Of a DNA stretch of 64,000 nt, positions 44,711 to 57,731 are shown piece after piece. The stretch spans positions 124,001 to 188,000 of the forward strand of contig NW_026706278.1 in the NCBI RefSeq assembly GCF_029867415.1, given 5' to 3'. The notes under the pieces are model-generated. The model saw only the letters and a program-made list of their open reading frames with translations. It searched no databases and had not been told where the DNA came from. This stretch comes from Vicia villosa. Lineage: Eukaryota; Streptophyta; Magnoliopsida; Fabales; Fabaceae. The position numbers and the translations under genes were made by a program. Numbering within the stretch: position 1 is the first letter of the stretch; every line of letters starts with the position of its first letter.

Positions 44711-46749
44711 CTAGCCTAGCTTAGAAGCTAACTTGGCCAGAAGGTTTTTAATCTCAGCAGTGCTTCCTGTCTGCGTCTTCATGAAAGATCTGAACTCATT
44801 GTGAGTATCCTCATGCTTGTCCAAACGAGAAGCAAGATCAGCTTGATTCTGTTGAGGAGCCTTCATGGAGTTCATCAGAACAGAAGGTCCAGCAGAAGAA
44901 GCATCAAAGATATTGTCCAAAAGAGGATTCTCAGCAGCATCGACCATGAGAATATCAACTTGATTTTTTTTAGCAGGAGATTGCATAGCAGGATAATTCT
45001 CAGCATCTTGAATTTCAGCATCTTGGCTCCCAACATCAGCTTCTGATTCAGAAGCAACTTCAGCAAATATAGGAGAAGGGATTTCAGCTTCCGAATTCTC
45101 TAAAGCGAGAAGAATTTCAGCCAAATTCTGAGGAGGTGTAGGAGCAGTAGGTTCTGATGGGTATTCAAATTCTGGATATACCATATTTTGTGCTTTATCA
45201 GAGGGATTCTCCCTTAACCAGTTGAATATGAACTGAAAGACGCCAGTCAGAACATGATAGTAAGGCTTCCACACAACCATAACAAGTGGATGTACTTTCT
45301 TAAACTCATCATAAAATTCTTTCTCTTCTAGAGATTTCCAACTCCTGATGGGAAAGACATAGCTATCTTCAAACTCCCTCAAGAAACCACAAGGACCAGG
45401 AGCTTTAGCTTCACAAGCTTTTTTGAAGCTTCAGAAAGTCAGAATTTATCTCCCTTCTGAAAGCTCTCCAAAGACTCCTGGTAGCAACATAATCCTTCTT
45501 GGAATTATGTGCAACCTTCAAGGCTTCTAGTCCTGTCTATACCTTTTGCTTCAGAAATTCAAAACTTACACCAACAGAAAGTTCAGGTTTAAGGGTTTTG
45601 AATTGGGTGGAAGAAGAATCTGGGTTTAGAATGAAGTAGGGTTCAGGTTCTCTATCAAGAGAAAGCAATGATTCTGCTTCATCCTCAAACTCCAAGTTGA
45701 TAAAGGCAGGTTTAGGACGAGGTTTGGGTGTATAGTTGCAGGCGCGAAAAAGTTCATGTAAAGAATCAGAATGTGGAGATTCTGATGTAGTGGGGTTGAT
45801 GGGAACAGGTGAGTAATTTGCACGAGGAGGAGGTTGAGAGGTGGAGATATTTGAGTGAGGGGGAAAGAGGGTTTGAAGGTTTAAGACATCAAGGATAGGT
45901 TCAGCAACGGGATGGTCAGAAGCAAGATCAAGCAAAATGCCTTGAGTCTTGGGTGAAGAAGGAGGGGTAAGAACTTTTGTGGGTGGAGGTGATTTGCTTT
46001 TTCTGGTTGAGAGATGTGGGGAACTTCTGTTGGTATAGATTTTAAATTTGAAACAGATATAGAATCAGGTTCAGAGATGTGAATACCTGAAGATTTCTTC
46101 CTGTGAGGCCTCTCAGAATCAGCTTCAACAGACTTCCTCTTCTTCTCATACACCATCTTCTTCTTTCCTTTGTCATCTTCCTTCTGCCTTTCTTCCTCGG
46201 TTTTCTCCTCTTCTTCTGCATTCTTCTCCTTCTCAACAACTTTCTTTTCAACTTCTTTCTTTTTCTTCTTCTTATCTTTCTTCTTTTTCTTCTTCTCTAC
46301 ATCCTTCTCTTTATCCTTCTTCTTTCTTTTCTTTTCAACAACCTTCTCTTCTTTCTTAGACTTTTTATTTTCAACACCATCTTCTTTCTTCTTATTCTCA
46401 TTTTCAACTTCAACTTGTTTCTTCTCTTCAGCAGTTTTCTCTCCAGTTCTCTTCTCCTCACTAGTAGAAGGAAGATCTTGCTTTTGCTTTGTTCTTCCTT
46501 CTTTTTGAGAGGCAGCTTCTGGAAGAACTTCTACTACTCCATCCTTGGAAGTTGGAAGCTGCTGCTTGCTTGTCCCAACAGGAGCATCAATAGAACCATC
46601 TTGTTTGAGAATATTAAGGTAATAAACCTTAATATCTGGCTTTTCATTGAGAAAGAATATCTCAAACTCAGCAAGAATTGGACCTCTTCTGTTTCTAACT
46701 CCTGGAATAGCCTGAGGAGCATTACCAATAGCTTGAATAAGGTTCATTT
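44711..46749 (-). pseudogene. Sirevirus ORF2 (Lys/Glu-rich, envelope-like) with frameshifts
   Basis: Minus strand, three frames in order. First, 46747-45881: NLIQAIGNAPQAIPGVRNRR, then a long Lys/Glu-rich coiled-coil-like stretch with nuclear-localisation-like KKKKKDKKKKKK. Second, 45935-45537: a Pro-rich segment and LEFEDEAESLLSLDREPEPY. Third, 45382-44711: VFPIRSWKSLEEKEFYDEF, WKPYYHVLTGVFQFIFNWLR and a C-terminal DKHEDTHNEFRSFMKTQ helix. A frameshift near 45.93 kb and stops near 45.4-45.5 kb disrupt it. The N-terminal domain, seen in the old copy at 25.8 kb, is missing because another element is inserted at 46750. Confidence 0.7.
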
Positions 46750-47947
46750 TGTTAGAACAAGATTTGTTCTGATCAATATTCTTAGTTTTGATGATAACAA
46801 GGATATGAATTTTGTATGAGATAATGTGGTACTCTAATACACTGCAATTTCCCTTTCAGGAAATATATAAAGAGTATGCACAATTCAGCGCAAGAAGCAC
46901 TGACTCAGAAGGTTCAGCATGCAACATCAGAACATGGTCTGGCAAGACATCACAAGATGGTCAAAGCAGAATCAAAACATGGGTCTATGGAAGCATCAGA
47001 AGAACTTGAGTTCAGAAGTAGAAGCACTGAAGTTCTCATGGTATCACGCTCAGAAGCACTTCAAGGTCAGAAGACAAGAAGATGCTCTGCACCAAGTTGT
47101 TTGACTTTGATGATATTCAAACGTTGTATACACAAACATCAGATCAGAAGCAAGTTCAAGATGGCAGGCTACGCTGACTGACAAAAGGAACGTTAGAAGC
47201 TATTAAAGGCAACGTCAGTAGACACAGCATAAACAAGGCTCGAGGTAATTGACAAAAAAGTGAAACATTAAATGCAATGCTGTACGGATTACGCAAAGCA
47301 TTAAATGCTCCCAACGATCATCTTCTCAAGTGCCTATAAATATGAAGTTCTGATGAGAAGCAAGGTGACGAATTCTGTGAATACAAACTTGCTGAAACGC
47401 TGTTCAAATCAAAGCTCACAAACTTCATCTTCATCAAAGCTCACTACATTGCTGTTGTAATATTCTAGTGAGATTAAGCTTAAACTTTAAGAGAAATATC
47501 ACTGTTGTGATTAAAGCTTTTCAGAAGCATTGTAATACTCTTAGAATTTATTACATTAATTTGTAAGTAACAAGAGTGATCAAGTGTGATCAGGATACTC
47601 TAGGAAGTCTTAGCTTGTGTCTAAGCAGTTGTAACTAGAGTGATCACGTGGTGGTCAGGATACTCTAGAAAGTCTTAGCTTGTGTCTAAGCAGTTGTTCC
47701 TAGAGTGATCAGGTTGTGATCAGGATACTCTAGAAGACTTAGTCGTGGGCTAAGTGGAAAACCATTGTAATCTGTTGAGATTAGTGGATTAAATCCTCAG
47801 GTTAGGTAAATCACTCCAAGGGGGTGGACTGGAGTAGTTTAGTTAACAACGAACCAGGATAAAAATAACAGTGCAATTTTTTTTATCGTTCAAGTTTTTA
47901 GACTACACTTATTCAAACCCCCTTTCTAAGTGTTTTTCTATCCTTCA
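46750..47947 (+). mobile_element. 5' LTR of the inserted Sirevirus copy
   Basis: It runs TGTTAGAACAAG to CTATCCTTCA over 1198 bp, with a TATA box at 47335-47342 and three palindrome units at about 47570-47740. The PBS TTGGCATCAGAGCGCCGG follows at 47949. Confidence 0.92.
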
Positions 47948-48034
47948 ATTGGCATCAGAGCGCCGGTTCTAAGGTGCAAGCACTTAACCGTGTTTCGAAA
48001 AGATTCAGGAAGAGAAAAAACGCTTCAGTAAAAG

Positions 48035-49916
48035 ATGGCTGTTGAAATTCCAACAAACCCACCTGCATCTACATCTGGCTCTGCTGAGCAATATAATGGT
48101 AACAATGGTTATACTAGACCACCAGTATTTGATGGTGAAAACTTTGAATACTGGAAAGATAAACTGGAAAGTTATTTTCTTGGTCTAGATGGTGAACTAT
48201 GGGATCTTCTGATGGATGGTTACAAACATCCAGTGAAAGCTAATGGCGTAAGGCTTACCAGACAAGAGATGGATGATGATCAGAAGAAGCTTTTCAAGAA
48301 TCATCATAAATGTAGGACTGTTTTGCTGAATGCTATCTCTCATGCTGAGTATGAGAAGATATCTAACAGGGAAACGACCTATGATATATATGAGTCATTG
48401 AAAATGACCCATGAGGGAAATGCTCAAGTCAAGGAGACTAAAGCTCTTGCTTTAATCCAGAAATATGAAGCCTTCAAGATGGAGGATGATGAAGATATTG
48501 AGAAGATGTTCTCAAGATTTCAAACTCTAACTGCTGGATTGAGAGTTCTGGATAAAGGCTACACCAAGGCTGATCATGTAAAGAAGATCATCAGAAGCTT
48601 ACCCAGAAGATGGGGTCCAATGGTGACTGCATTCAAGATTGTCAAGAATCTGAATGAAGTTTCTTTGGAAGAGCTTATTAGTGCCTTGAGAAGCCATGAA
48701 ATAGAGCTGGACGCAAACGAGCCTCAAAAGAAAGGTAAGTCTATTGCATTAAAATTCTAATTTTAAAAAATGCACTAACGCTTTTCAGGCCAAAGAAGAA
48801 GATCCTGAAGAATCAGAATCTGAAGAAGAAGATGAACTGTCCATGATCTCCAGAAGGGTAAACCAACTCTGGAAAAGCAAGCAAAGGAAGTTCAGAGGCT
48901 TCAGAAGTTCAAAGAGATTTGAACGAGGAGAATCTTCTGGTGACAGAAGATCTGACAAGAATGAATGTCCAAAACTTCAGAAGGAGAATCCCAAGAAGAA
49001 GTTTCATAAGAAGAAAGGTCTTATGGCAACATGGGATGATTCTGAATCAGAATCAGATTCAGACTCTGAAGGAGAGCAAGCCAACTTCGCGCTGATGGCT
49101 ACAAAAGATGATGGATCAGAATCTACATCAGAATCAGATTCTGAAGAGGTATTTTCTGAGCTATCTAGAGAAGAGTTAGTTTCCAGTTTAACAAAACTTC
49201 TGGAACTCAAGGCTCATCTTAGTATCAAATACAAAAAGCTGAAGAAGCAGTTTGAATTTGAAACTAAGAAGCTGGAAGTGGAAAATTCTGAACTGAAGGA
49301 AAAAGTTGTAAATCTATCCAAAGATAGTGGTTCTCCTTCTGAAACATAAAAATCCATTCCAAGTCTCAATCATATTCTGAAAGAATATGATTTGAGCTTC
49401 GGAAAGTTATTATCTAGAAGTATTGGCAGAAGTCATCTTGCTTCTATGATATATGGTGTTTCTGGAAACAGAAGGTTTCGCTTTGGCTATGAGGGTGATA
49501 CCTCACACAAATTTGAACCTATTGATGATCTGAAGATCACATACAAACCATTGTATGATCAGTTCAAATATGGCCATGCACATGATATTAGGCTCACTTC
49601 ACACGCACAGAGCTTTAACACTGTTCACACCAAGAAGCATGTGACACATCCTAAGAAATATCATGCTGACAAACCTAAAGAATATCATGTTGTTCCTCTT
49701 GTTAAATATTATGCTAAACCCAAGTTCAATCAAAACTTGAGGAGAACTAACAAGAAAGGACCCAAGAAATTGTGGGTAGCTAAGGAGAAGATAATTTCTG
49801 TTGCAGATATCCTTGGCTGCAAAGAGGACAAAAAGCAAAATGTCATGGTACCTGGACTCTGGATGCTCGCAACACATGACGGGAAGAAGGTCTACATTCC
49901 AAGACCTGGTGCTTAA
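48035..49916 (+). pseudogene. gag: Sirevirus gag, broken, zinc knuckle deleted
   Basis: It starts MAVEIPTNPPASTSGS and follows the gag of the recent copy closely. A one-base insertion plus a TAA ends the first frame at 48760; the frame resumes (48843-49349), meets a TAA after SPSET, and continues to 49916 (PRPGA). Between RRSDK and NECPKLQ, 45 bp present in the recent copy are missing, removing most of the CCHC knuckle, including its first two Cys and its His. The last 122 nt (49795-49916) overlap pol at +1, as in the other copies. Confidence 0.9.
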
Positions 49917-52900
49917 ACCAGCTGGAGAAGTCAAGTTTGGAGGAGATCAGAAGGGCAAAATCATTGGCTCTGGAACCATAAGTCTTGGTAACTCTCCTTC
50001 CATAACTAATGTACTTCTTGTAGAAGGATTAACGCATAAATTATTGTCCATAAGTCAATTAAGTGACAATGGTTATGATATGATCTTCAATCAAAAGTCT
50101 TGCAAGGCTGTAAGTCATAAGGATGGCTCAATCCTATTTACAGGCAAGAGAAAGAACAACATTTATAAGATTGATCTTTCATATCTTGAGAAGCAGAAGG
50201 TGACTTGCCTTATGTCTGTTTCTGAAGAGCAATGGGTCTGGCACAGAAGATTTGGACATGCTAGTTTGAGAAAGATTTCTCAGATTAACAAACTAAATCT
50301 AGTCAGAGGACTCCCAAATCTGAAATATAAATCAGATGCTCTTTGTGAAGCATGTCAGAAGGGCAAGTTCTCCAAACCTGCATTCAAGTCTAAGAATGTT
50401 GTTTCTTCCTTAAGGCCGTTAGAACTCTTTCACATTGATCTGTTTGGCCCAGTCAAAACAGCATCTGTCAGAGGAAAGAAATATGGATTAGTCATCGTAG
50501 ATGATTATAGCCGCTGGACATGGGTAAAGTTCTTAAAACACAAGGGTGAGTCTCATTCAGTGTTCTTTGAATTCTGCACTCAGATCCAATCTGAGAAGGA
50601 GTGCAAGATCATAAAGGTCAGAAGTGATCATGGTGGCGAATTTGAGAACAGATTCTTTGAGGAGTTCTTCAAAGAAAATGGTATTGCCCATGATTTCTCT
50701 TGCCCTAGAACTCCACAACAAAATGGAGTTGTAGAGCGAAAGAATAGGACTCTACAAGAAATGGCCAGAACCATGATCAATGAAACCAATATGGCTAAAC
50801 ACTTCTGGGCAGAAGTAATAAACACTGCGCGTTATATTCATAATAGAATCTCTATAAGACCTATTCTAAATAATACTCCTTATGAATTGTGGAAGAACAG
50901 AAAGCCCAACATTTCATATTTTCATCCTTTTGGATGTGTGTGTTTTATTTTGAATACTAAAGATCATCTTGGTAAGTTTTATTCTAAAGCACAAAAGTGT
51001 TTCCTTCTTGGATATTCTGAACGCTCTAAAGGCTACAGAGTATACAATACTGAAACATTGATTGTAGAAGAATCAATCAATATCAGGTTTGATGATAAAC
51101 TTGGTCTTGAAAAACCAAAGCAGCTTGAGAATTTTGCAGATATAGATATTGTTATATCAGAAGTTGTAGAACCAAGAAGCAAAGCTGCAGAAGCTGGAAG
51201 TCTCAGAAGCAATGGATCAGAAGATCAAGTTGCTGCATCTTTAGAGAATCTCAGGAATTCTGAAGAACCAACAGTCAGAAGATCACCAGACTTGCATCAG
51301 CTCATTCAGAAGATGTGATCCTTGGAAAGAAAGACGATCCCATCAGAACAAGGGCATTCCTTAAGAACAATGCAGACTGTCAATTAGGTCTTGTTTCTTT
51401 GATCGAGCCAACTTCTGTTGATCAAGCTCTAGAAGATCCAGACTGGATAATTGCCATGCAAGAAGAACTCAATCAGTTTACAAGGAATGATGTATGGGAC
51501 TTGGTTCCTAGACCAAAAGGATTTAACATCATCGGCACTAAGTGGGTATTCAGAAACAAGCTAAGCGAGAAGGGAGAAGTGGTAAGAAACAAAGCCAGAC
51601 TGGTTGCTCAGGGCTATAGTCAGCAAGAAGGGATTGACTACACAGAAACCTTTGCACCAGTGATCAGGTTAGAATCTATTCGTCTATTAATTTCTTTTGC
51701 CACTCAACACAACATCACTCTTTATCAGATGGATGTCAAGAGTGCCTTCTTAAATGGTTATATAGATGAAGAAGTTTATGTCCATCAACCTCCTGGTTTT
51801 GAAGACTCCAAGTCTCCAAATCATGTTTTTAAATTAAAGAAATCATTATACGAATTGAAGCAAGCTCCTAGAGCTTGGTATGAACGTTTAAGTTCTTTCC
51901 TTCTGGAAAATGGTTTCACTAGAGGAAAAGTGGACACTACTCTCTTTTGTAAAACCTTTAAAAGGATATTTTAATTTGTCAAATATATGTTGATGATATC
52001 ATCTTTGGAACATCTAATGCTACACTTGGAAAGGAGTTTGCTGAGTCTATGCAGGCTGAATTTGAAATGAGCATGATGGGAGAACTCAAGTATTTCCTTG
52101 GAATTCAAATCAACCAAACTTCTGATGGAACCTATGTTCATCAAACGAAGTATATGAAAGAACTTTTGAAGAAGTTTAATCTTTCGGAAAGCAAAGAAGC
52201 CAAAACTCCTATGCATCCAACATGTGTCCTAGGTAAGGATGAGGTAAGTAAGAAGGTAGATCAGAAGTTGTACAGAGGTATGATTGGATCTCTTCTATAC
52301 CTAACTGCTTCTAGACCTGACATTCTCTTCAGTGTTTGTTTGTGTGCTAGATTCCAATCAGATCCGAGAGAATCTCATTTAACTGCTGTTAAGAGAATTC
52401 TGAGGTATCTGAAAGGTACTACTAATGTTGGTTTAGTCTACAGAAGATCCAAAGAATACAACTTAGTAGGATTCTGTGATGCTGACTATGCTGGAGATAG
52501 AATTGAAAGGAAGAGCACTTCTGGAAGTTGTCAATTTCTTGGAAGTCATCTGATCTCATGATACAGCCAGAAGTAAGCTACTATTGCCCTCTCAACAACA
52601 GAAGCAGAATATGTTGCTGCTGGTTGTAGCATACAAATGCTCTGGATGAGAAGTCAGCTAGAAGATTATCAGATATATGAGAGTAACATTCCTATCTTCT
52701 ATGATAATACTTCTGCTATATGTTTATCAAAGAATCCTATCTTACATTCAAAAGCTAAACATATTGAGATTAAACATCATTTCATAAGGGACTATGTTCA
52801 GAAGGGTGTTATATCTTTAAACTTTGTGGATACAGACCATCAATGGGCTGATATCTTTACAAAACCCCTTGCTGAAGATAGGTTTGAGTTCATTCTGAAG

Positions 52901-52930
52901 AATATCAGGATGGACTTGTGCTCAGAATGA
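49795..52930 (+). pseudogene. pol: Sirevirus pol, two frameshifts and nonsense codons
   Basis: Protease (WYLDSGCSQHMTG), integrase, RT and RNase H are all recognisable. Compared with the recent copy, one base is missing near 51286 (linker before RT) and one near 51964, just before the YVDD region. A TGA at 52559 replaces Trp in LISWYS and a TAA follows within five codons. The last frame ends MDLCSE, so the 3' end of pol is complete although it cannot be translated. Confidence 0.92.
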
Positions 52931-53184
52931 GAAGATGAGAAGTTCTGATATATGGACTAGATTTGAAATGACCAGTTTTATATTTCTTATAAGAATTCTG
53001 AATGTTGATCAATTAGATATTCTGATTTTGTTGCTGCTAACGTTTCATATGTCTAAGTTGATTCAGAATCTCTTTTAAAGCAAAACAGCTGTCACCAGCT
53101 ATTCCAGAAGATGAACATGTGTTCACTCTAATTGGACAAGCATGCGTGCAGTTGATGAGACGCCGCCCTAGGTAACTCTGCCAA
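52931..53184 (+). other. Post-pol spacer of the inserted Sirevirus
   Basis: It aligns by eye with 37707-37970 of the recent copy (GTCTAAGTTGATTCAGAA, AAGCAAAACAGCTGT, GACGCCG..TAGGTAACT) and ends at the inverted junction. Confidence 0.75.
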
Positions 53185-53200
53185 TCATTTCAGAAATTGA
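53185..53200. other. Inverted (tail-to-tail) junction of two Sirevirus copies
   Basis: To the left is plus-strand post-pol spacer (GCCAATCATTTC). To the right is minus-strand RNase H, cut inside the motif GSCQFL. The few bases CAATTTC/GAAATTG at the joint could belong to either side, as expected for end joining at microhomology. Confidence 0.8.
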
Positions 53201-55901
53201 CAACTTCTAGAAGTACTTTCCTTTCAACTCTATCTCCAGCGTAATCACCATCACAAAATCCTACTAAGTTGTATTCTTCAGATCCTCTGTAGACTAAACC
53301 AACATTAGTAGTACCTTTCAGATACACCCGGATTCTCTTAACAGCTGTTAAGTGAGATTCTCTAGGATCTGATTGGAATCTTGCACACAGACAAACACTG
53401 AATAAAATATCAGTTCTAGAAGCAGTAAGATATAGAAGAGATCCAATCATACCTTTGTAGAGCTTCTGATCTACCTTCTTACTTACCTCATCCTTACCTA
53501 GAACACAGGTTGGATGCATAGGAGTTTTTGCTTTGCTTTCTGAAAGATTAAACTTCTTCAGAAGTTCTTTCACATACTTGGTCTGATGAACATAAGTTCC
53601 TTCAGAATTTTGATTGATCTGGATCCCAAGGAAATACTTGAGTTCTCCCTTCATGCTCATTTCAAACTCATCCTGCATAGACTTAGCAAACTCCTTTCCA
53701 AGTGAAGCATTAGAGGTTCCAAAGTTAATATCATCAACATATATTTGAAAAATTAAAATATCCTTTTTAAAGGTTTTACAAAAGAGAGTAGTATCCACTT
53801 TTCGTCTGGTGAAACCATTATCCAGAAGGAAAGAACTTAATCTTTCATACCAAGTTCTAGGAGCTTGCTTCAGGCCATATAATGAGTTCTTTAATTTGAA
53901 AACATGTTCTGGAGACTTAGAGTCTTCAAAACCAGGAGGTTGGTGGACATAAACTTCCTCATATATATAACCATTTAAGAAGGCACTCTTAACATCCATC
54001 TGATACAGAGTGATGTTATGTTGAGTGGAAAATGAAATTAATAAGCGAATAGATTCTAACCTGGCCACTAGTGCAAAGGTTTCCGTATAGTCAATACCTT
54101 CTTGCTGACTATAGCCCTGAGCAACCAGTCTGGCTATGTTTCTTACAACTTCTCCTTTTTCGCTTAGCTTGTTTTTGAAGACCCATTTAGTTCCAATGAT
54201 GTTAAATCCTTTTGGTCTTGGAACAAGATCCCAGACATCATTCCTTGTAAACTCATTTAGTTCTTCTTGCATGGCAATTATCCAGTCAGCATCCTCTAGA
54301 GCGTGATCAACAGAAGTTGGCTCAATAAGAGATACTACACCAAATTGACATTCTGCATTGTTCTTAAGGAATGCTCTTGTTCTGATAGGATCTTCTTTCT
54401 TCCCAATGATAACATCTTCTGAGTGAGCAGAGTTGAGTCTAGAAGATCTTCTGATAGTTGGATCTTCAGAAATTATGAGATTCTCTAATGAAGCAGCAAC
54501 TTGATCTTCTGATACTTTGCTTCTGGGTTCTTCAGCGTCTGAATTAGAGATTTCTATATCTGCAAAATTCTCAACCTGCTTTGGCTTTTCAAGACCAAGC
54601 TTATCATCAAATCTGATATTGATTGATTCTTCAACAACCAATGTTTCAGTATTGTATACTATGTAGCCTTTTGAGCATTCAGAATATCAAAGAAGGAAAC
54701 ACTTCTCTGCCTTAGAATCAAACTTATGCAGATGATCTTTAGTGTTCAGAATATAACATACACATCCAAATGGATGAAAATATGAAATGTTGGCCTTTCT
54801 ATTCTTCCATAATTCATAAGGAGTCTTATTAAGAATAGGTCTTTTGGAGATTCTATTCTGAATATAACATGCACTGTTAATTTCTTTTGCCCATAAATGC
54901 TTAGCCATATTGGTTTCATTGATCATGGTTCTGGCCATTTCTTGTAGAGTCCTATTCTTTTGCTCTACAACTCCATTTTGCTGTGAAGTTCTAGGGAATG
55001 AGAAATCATGGGCAATACCATTTTCTTTGAAATAAATCTCAAATAATCTGTTCTCAAATTCGCCACCATTATCACTTCTGACCTTTATGATTTTACATTC
55101 TTCCTCAGATTGAATATGAGTGCAGAAGTCAAAGAACATTGTATGAGACTCATCCTTGTGTTTCAAGAACTTTACCCATGTCCATCTGCTATAATCATCT
55201 ACGATGACTAATCCATATTTATTCCCTCTGACAGATGGTGTTTTGACTGTTCCAAACATATCAATGTGCAGAAGTTCTAGTGGCCTAGAGGAAGAGACAA
55301 CAATCTAAGACTTGAATGCAGGTTTGGAAAACTTCCCTTTCTTACATGCTTCGCAAAGAGCATCTGATTTATATTTCATATTAGGGAGTCCTTTGACCAG
55401 ATTAAGTTTGTTAATCTGAGAAATCTTTCTCAAACTAGCATGGCCTAATCTTCTGTGCCAAACCCATTGCTCTTCACTAACAGACATAAGACAAGTTACC
55501 TTCTGATTCTTAAGATCTTGAAGATCAATCTTGTAAATGTTGTTCTTTCTCTTGCCTGTAAATAGGATTGAGCCATCCTTATGACTAGTAGCTTTACAAG
55601 ACTTTTGATTAAAGATTATGTCATAACCATTTTCACTTAATTGACTTATGGACAATAAGTTATGACCTAATCCATCTACTAGCAGAACATTAGTTATGGA
55701 AGGAGAGTTACCAATACTTATGGTTCCTGAGCCAATGATCTTGCCCTTCTGGTTCCCTCCAAACTTAACTTCTCCAGCAGATTTAAGCACCAGGTCTTGG
55801 AACATAGACCTTTTTCCTATCATGTGCCGCGAGCACCCAGAGTCCAGGTACCATGACATGTTTTCCTTTGTCTTCTTTGCAGCCAAGGATATCTGCAACA
55901 T
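53190..55901 (-). pseudogene. pol: Sirevirus pol on the minus strand, 3'-truncated
   Basis: Minus-strand order: MSWYLDSGCSRHM protease (55.86 kb), WHRRLGHAS/CEACKKGK, the integrase core SDNGGEFEN, RT with YVDDINFG, and RNase H ending abruptly after DRVERK. Stops or frameshifts fall near 55304 (before the DLFGP-equivalent MFGTVKT), near 54687 and near 54650. RT from 54641 is otherwise open for 483 codons. It is probably the pol of the element whose ORF2 and 3' LTR lie at 42649-46749. Confidence 0.9.
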
Positions 55902-56210
55902 GGATAATCTTTTCCTTAGGTACCCACAATTTCTTGGGTCCTTTCTTGTTAGTTCTCCTCAAGTTCTGATTGAACTTGAGTTTAGCATGATAGATAACAG
56001 GAGGTACAACATGATATTCCTTAGTTTGAGTAACATGATGTTTTCTAGTTTGTGTCACATGCTTCTTAGTGTGTGTAATGTGAAAACTCTTAGCATGTGA
56101 TGTGAGCCTAATATCATGGGAGTGGCCATATTTGAATTGATCATACAAGGGCTTGTATGTAATTTTCATATCATCCAAAGATTCAAGTTTGTATGGGGTT
56201 TCACCCTCAA
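55783..56210 (-). pseudogene. Gag C-terminal segment of the minus-strand Sirevirus
   Basis: It begins inside GETPYKLESLDDMKITYKPL and runs to KKVYVPRPGA at 55783, overlapping pol by about 120 nt at +1 as in the other copies. Upstream of 56210 the same open frame continues into unrelated LTR sequence, so the N-terminal two thirds of gag and the 5' LTR are missing. Confidence 0.85.
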
Positions 56211-57731
56211 GGCTCGTGATTGCTTCTTGTACTCCACTCATGGTGCCCTCTTTGAACTCATGCATTTCACATTCTAAGCCACCAGTTGATCCACTCTTTG
56301 AATCATTGCAAAGAGGGTGTGACAAGGAATAATATTGATGTTGGGGATCTTTGGAAGCAATGCTTGGAAGTATTAGTAAAAGGGCCTCAAACTCATGTTG
56401 GTGCTGCATAAAGTCACACGCGCGCGCAGCCCACCTTTGGCCTATGTCGTCGTCAAGACGCAACTTCGTCGGGGCATGACTTTGAGCTCTTGTATCTTTC
56501 TCTTCGTGCAACCAATTCTCATGATTATTTAACTATTGGATATAGGGCATGGTAAGGAGTAAGTTAGTATTGGACTTGGCTTCCCATAATGCTTGTGCAT
56601 CTCTAAATTTAACTTTTAATTCAGCATGCTACATGTTTGATGAAATGCCCACGCGTGACCTAGAATTTTGCCCAGCCAGATGCATAGTTTTGACCAGTGT
56701 GAGAGTGTCATTTTGGGGCTTCGCTATTGATTCAATACTCACCCAAATGGATTTATTTTTGTTTCACTGTGTAGAAGACATAGCAAAGAGTGGATTCATA
56801 CCAAGTTTGCATTTGTAAGGTTCCTGAATTGCCCTAGAATTGGCTTCAAATGTGGCACATCACGTGTTTGATGAAATGGTTCACGTATGCCCAGAAATCT
56901 GCCCAGCCTTATGACTTGATTCAAATGAAAAACCTCGACTTCAAACCTCAATAGCTCTTCAACCAAGCTTCAGATGGAAAAGTTTCCAACTACAACGTTG
57001 TTCTCCTCCATGAGGGGAACAACTTTGATTTTGGAAATTGTTTCAAAAAATGCCATTTGCCACGTGTTAATCAGGGCTGAAGTGGACTTCTCATCAAACT
57101 TTTTAAGAGCCTAAAAATTTCTAAGTATAAAAGCTTTCCGTTTTTTGATTTTTTCTATTTTTGGCAATTTTTGTCAAACTCCCGATTTTATCCATTCTTT
57201 GACTTTTCTTTACCGATTTTCCACCCAAATTCAATATTTGAGTGATTGACCTGATTTTGACCCAAAAGTCAACTGTTCTGATTTTTCTCCGATCTTATTG
57301 AAATCCCCGATTAATCAGTTTCTGACCAATGCAATCAACTGAACCCTTCACACGGTCATCATACCGTCTTTTCTCATAAAATCAGCTCTTGATCAATGTT
57401 TTAACCAAAAAGTCAACTGTGTTGACTTTGGTCAAGAAACCCTAATTTGGAATAATCATGTGATCAGTAGGTTTGTATTTTCTAACCAGTGCCTTGGGTT
57501 GAAAGTGAGAGAACCCTGAATCAAGGATGCCTTCCGAAGAATGATGCCACGAGACCAGACCTAAGATCTTTATATTTGATCAGAAATCCTTTGTATCGGG
57601 AGCCCCTTTTCTTGTCACCTTTAGAACAGCAACCATGATATGGATGCATGAATTAGGCCATGACCTAAATGATGTATGCTTATGAGGTATAAGCCAGATA
57701 AATAAGGGTAGGACAAATTTGGGGTATGACA
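56211..57731 (-). mobile_element. Ogre-like LTR fragment (minus strand)
   Basis: On the minus strand it starts TGTCATACCCCAAATTTGTC at 57731, like the solo LTR at 29597. It contains GTTGACTTTGGTCAAG and other features seen in the LTR near 15.4 kb, and is cut at 56210 by the Sirevirus piece. Its right end lies in the Athila-type gag exactly at the KHLK codons, so it was inserted there; ACAAG (57732-57736) is the expected target copy. Confidence 0.7.

Larger units (their letters stand above)
46750..53190 (+). mobile_element. Sirevirus copy inserted in opposite orientation, 3' end deleted
   Basis: 5' LTR, PBS, gag and pol are present on the plus strand, but ORF2, 3' UTR and 3' LTR are absent. 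The five bases before the LTR are CATTT. Homology to the family ends at about 53190, where the sequence turns into minus-strand RNase H of a related element. It is older than the copy at 31-41 kb, with several frameshifts and stops. Confidence 0.9.

Noticed and set aside
46103..46819. 238-codon plus-strand frame rich in Leu and Phe, looking like a membrane protein
   Set aside because: It is the antisense of the Lys/Glu-rich ORF2 (AAR/GAR codons read as TTY/CTT), and it crosses the start of another element's LTR.
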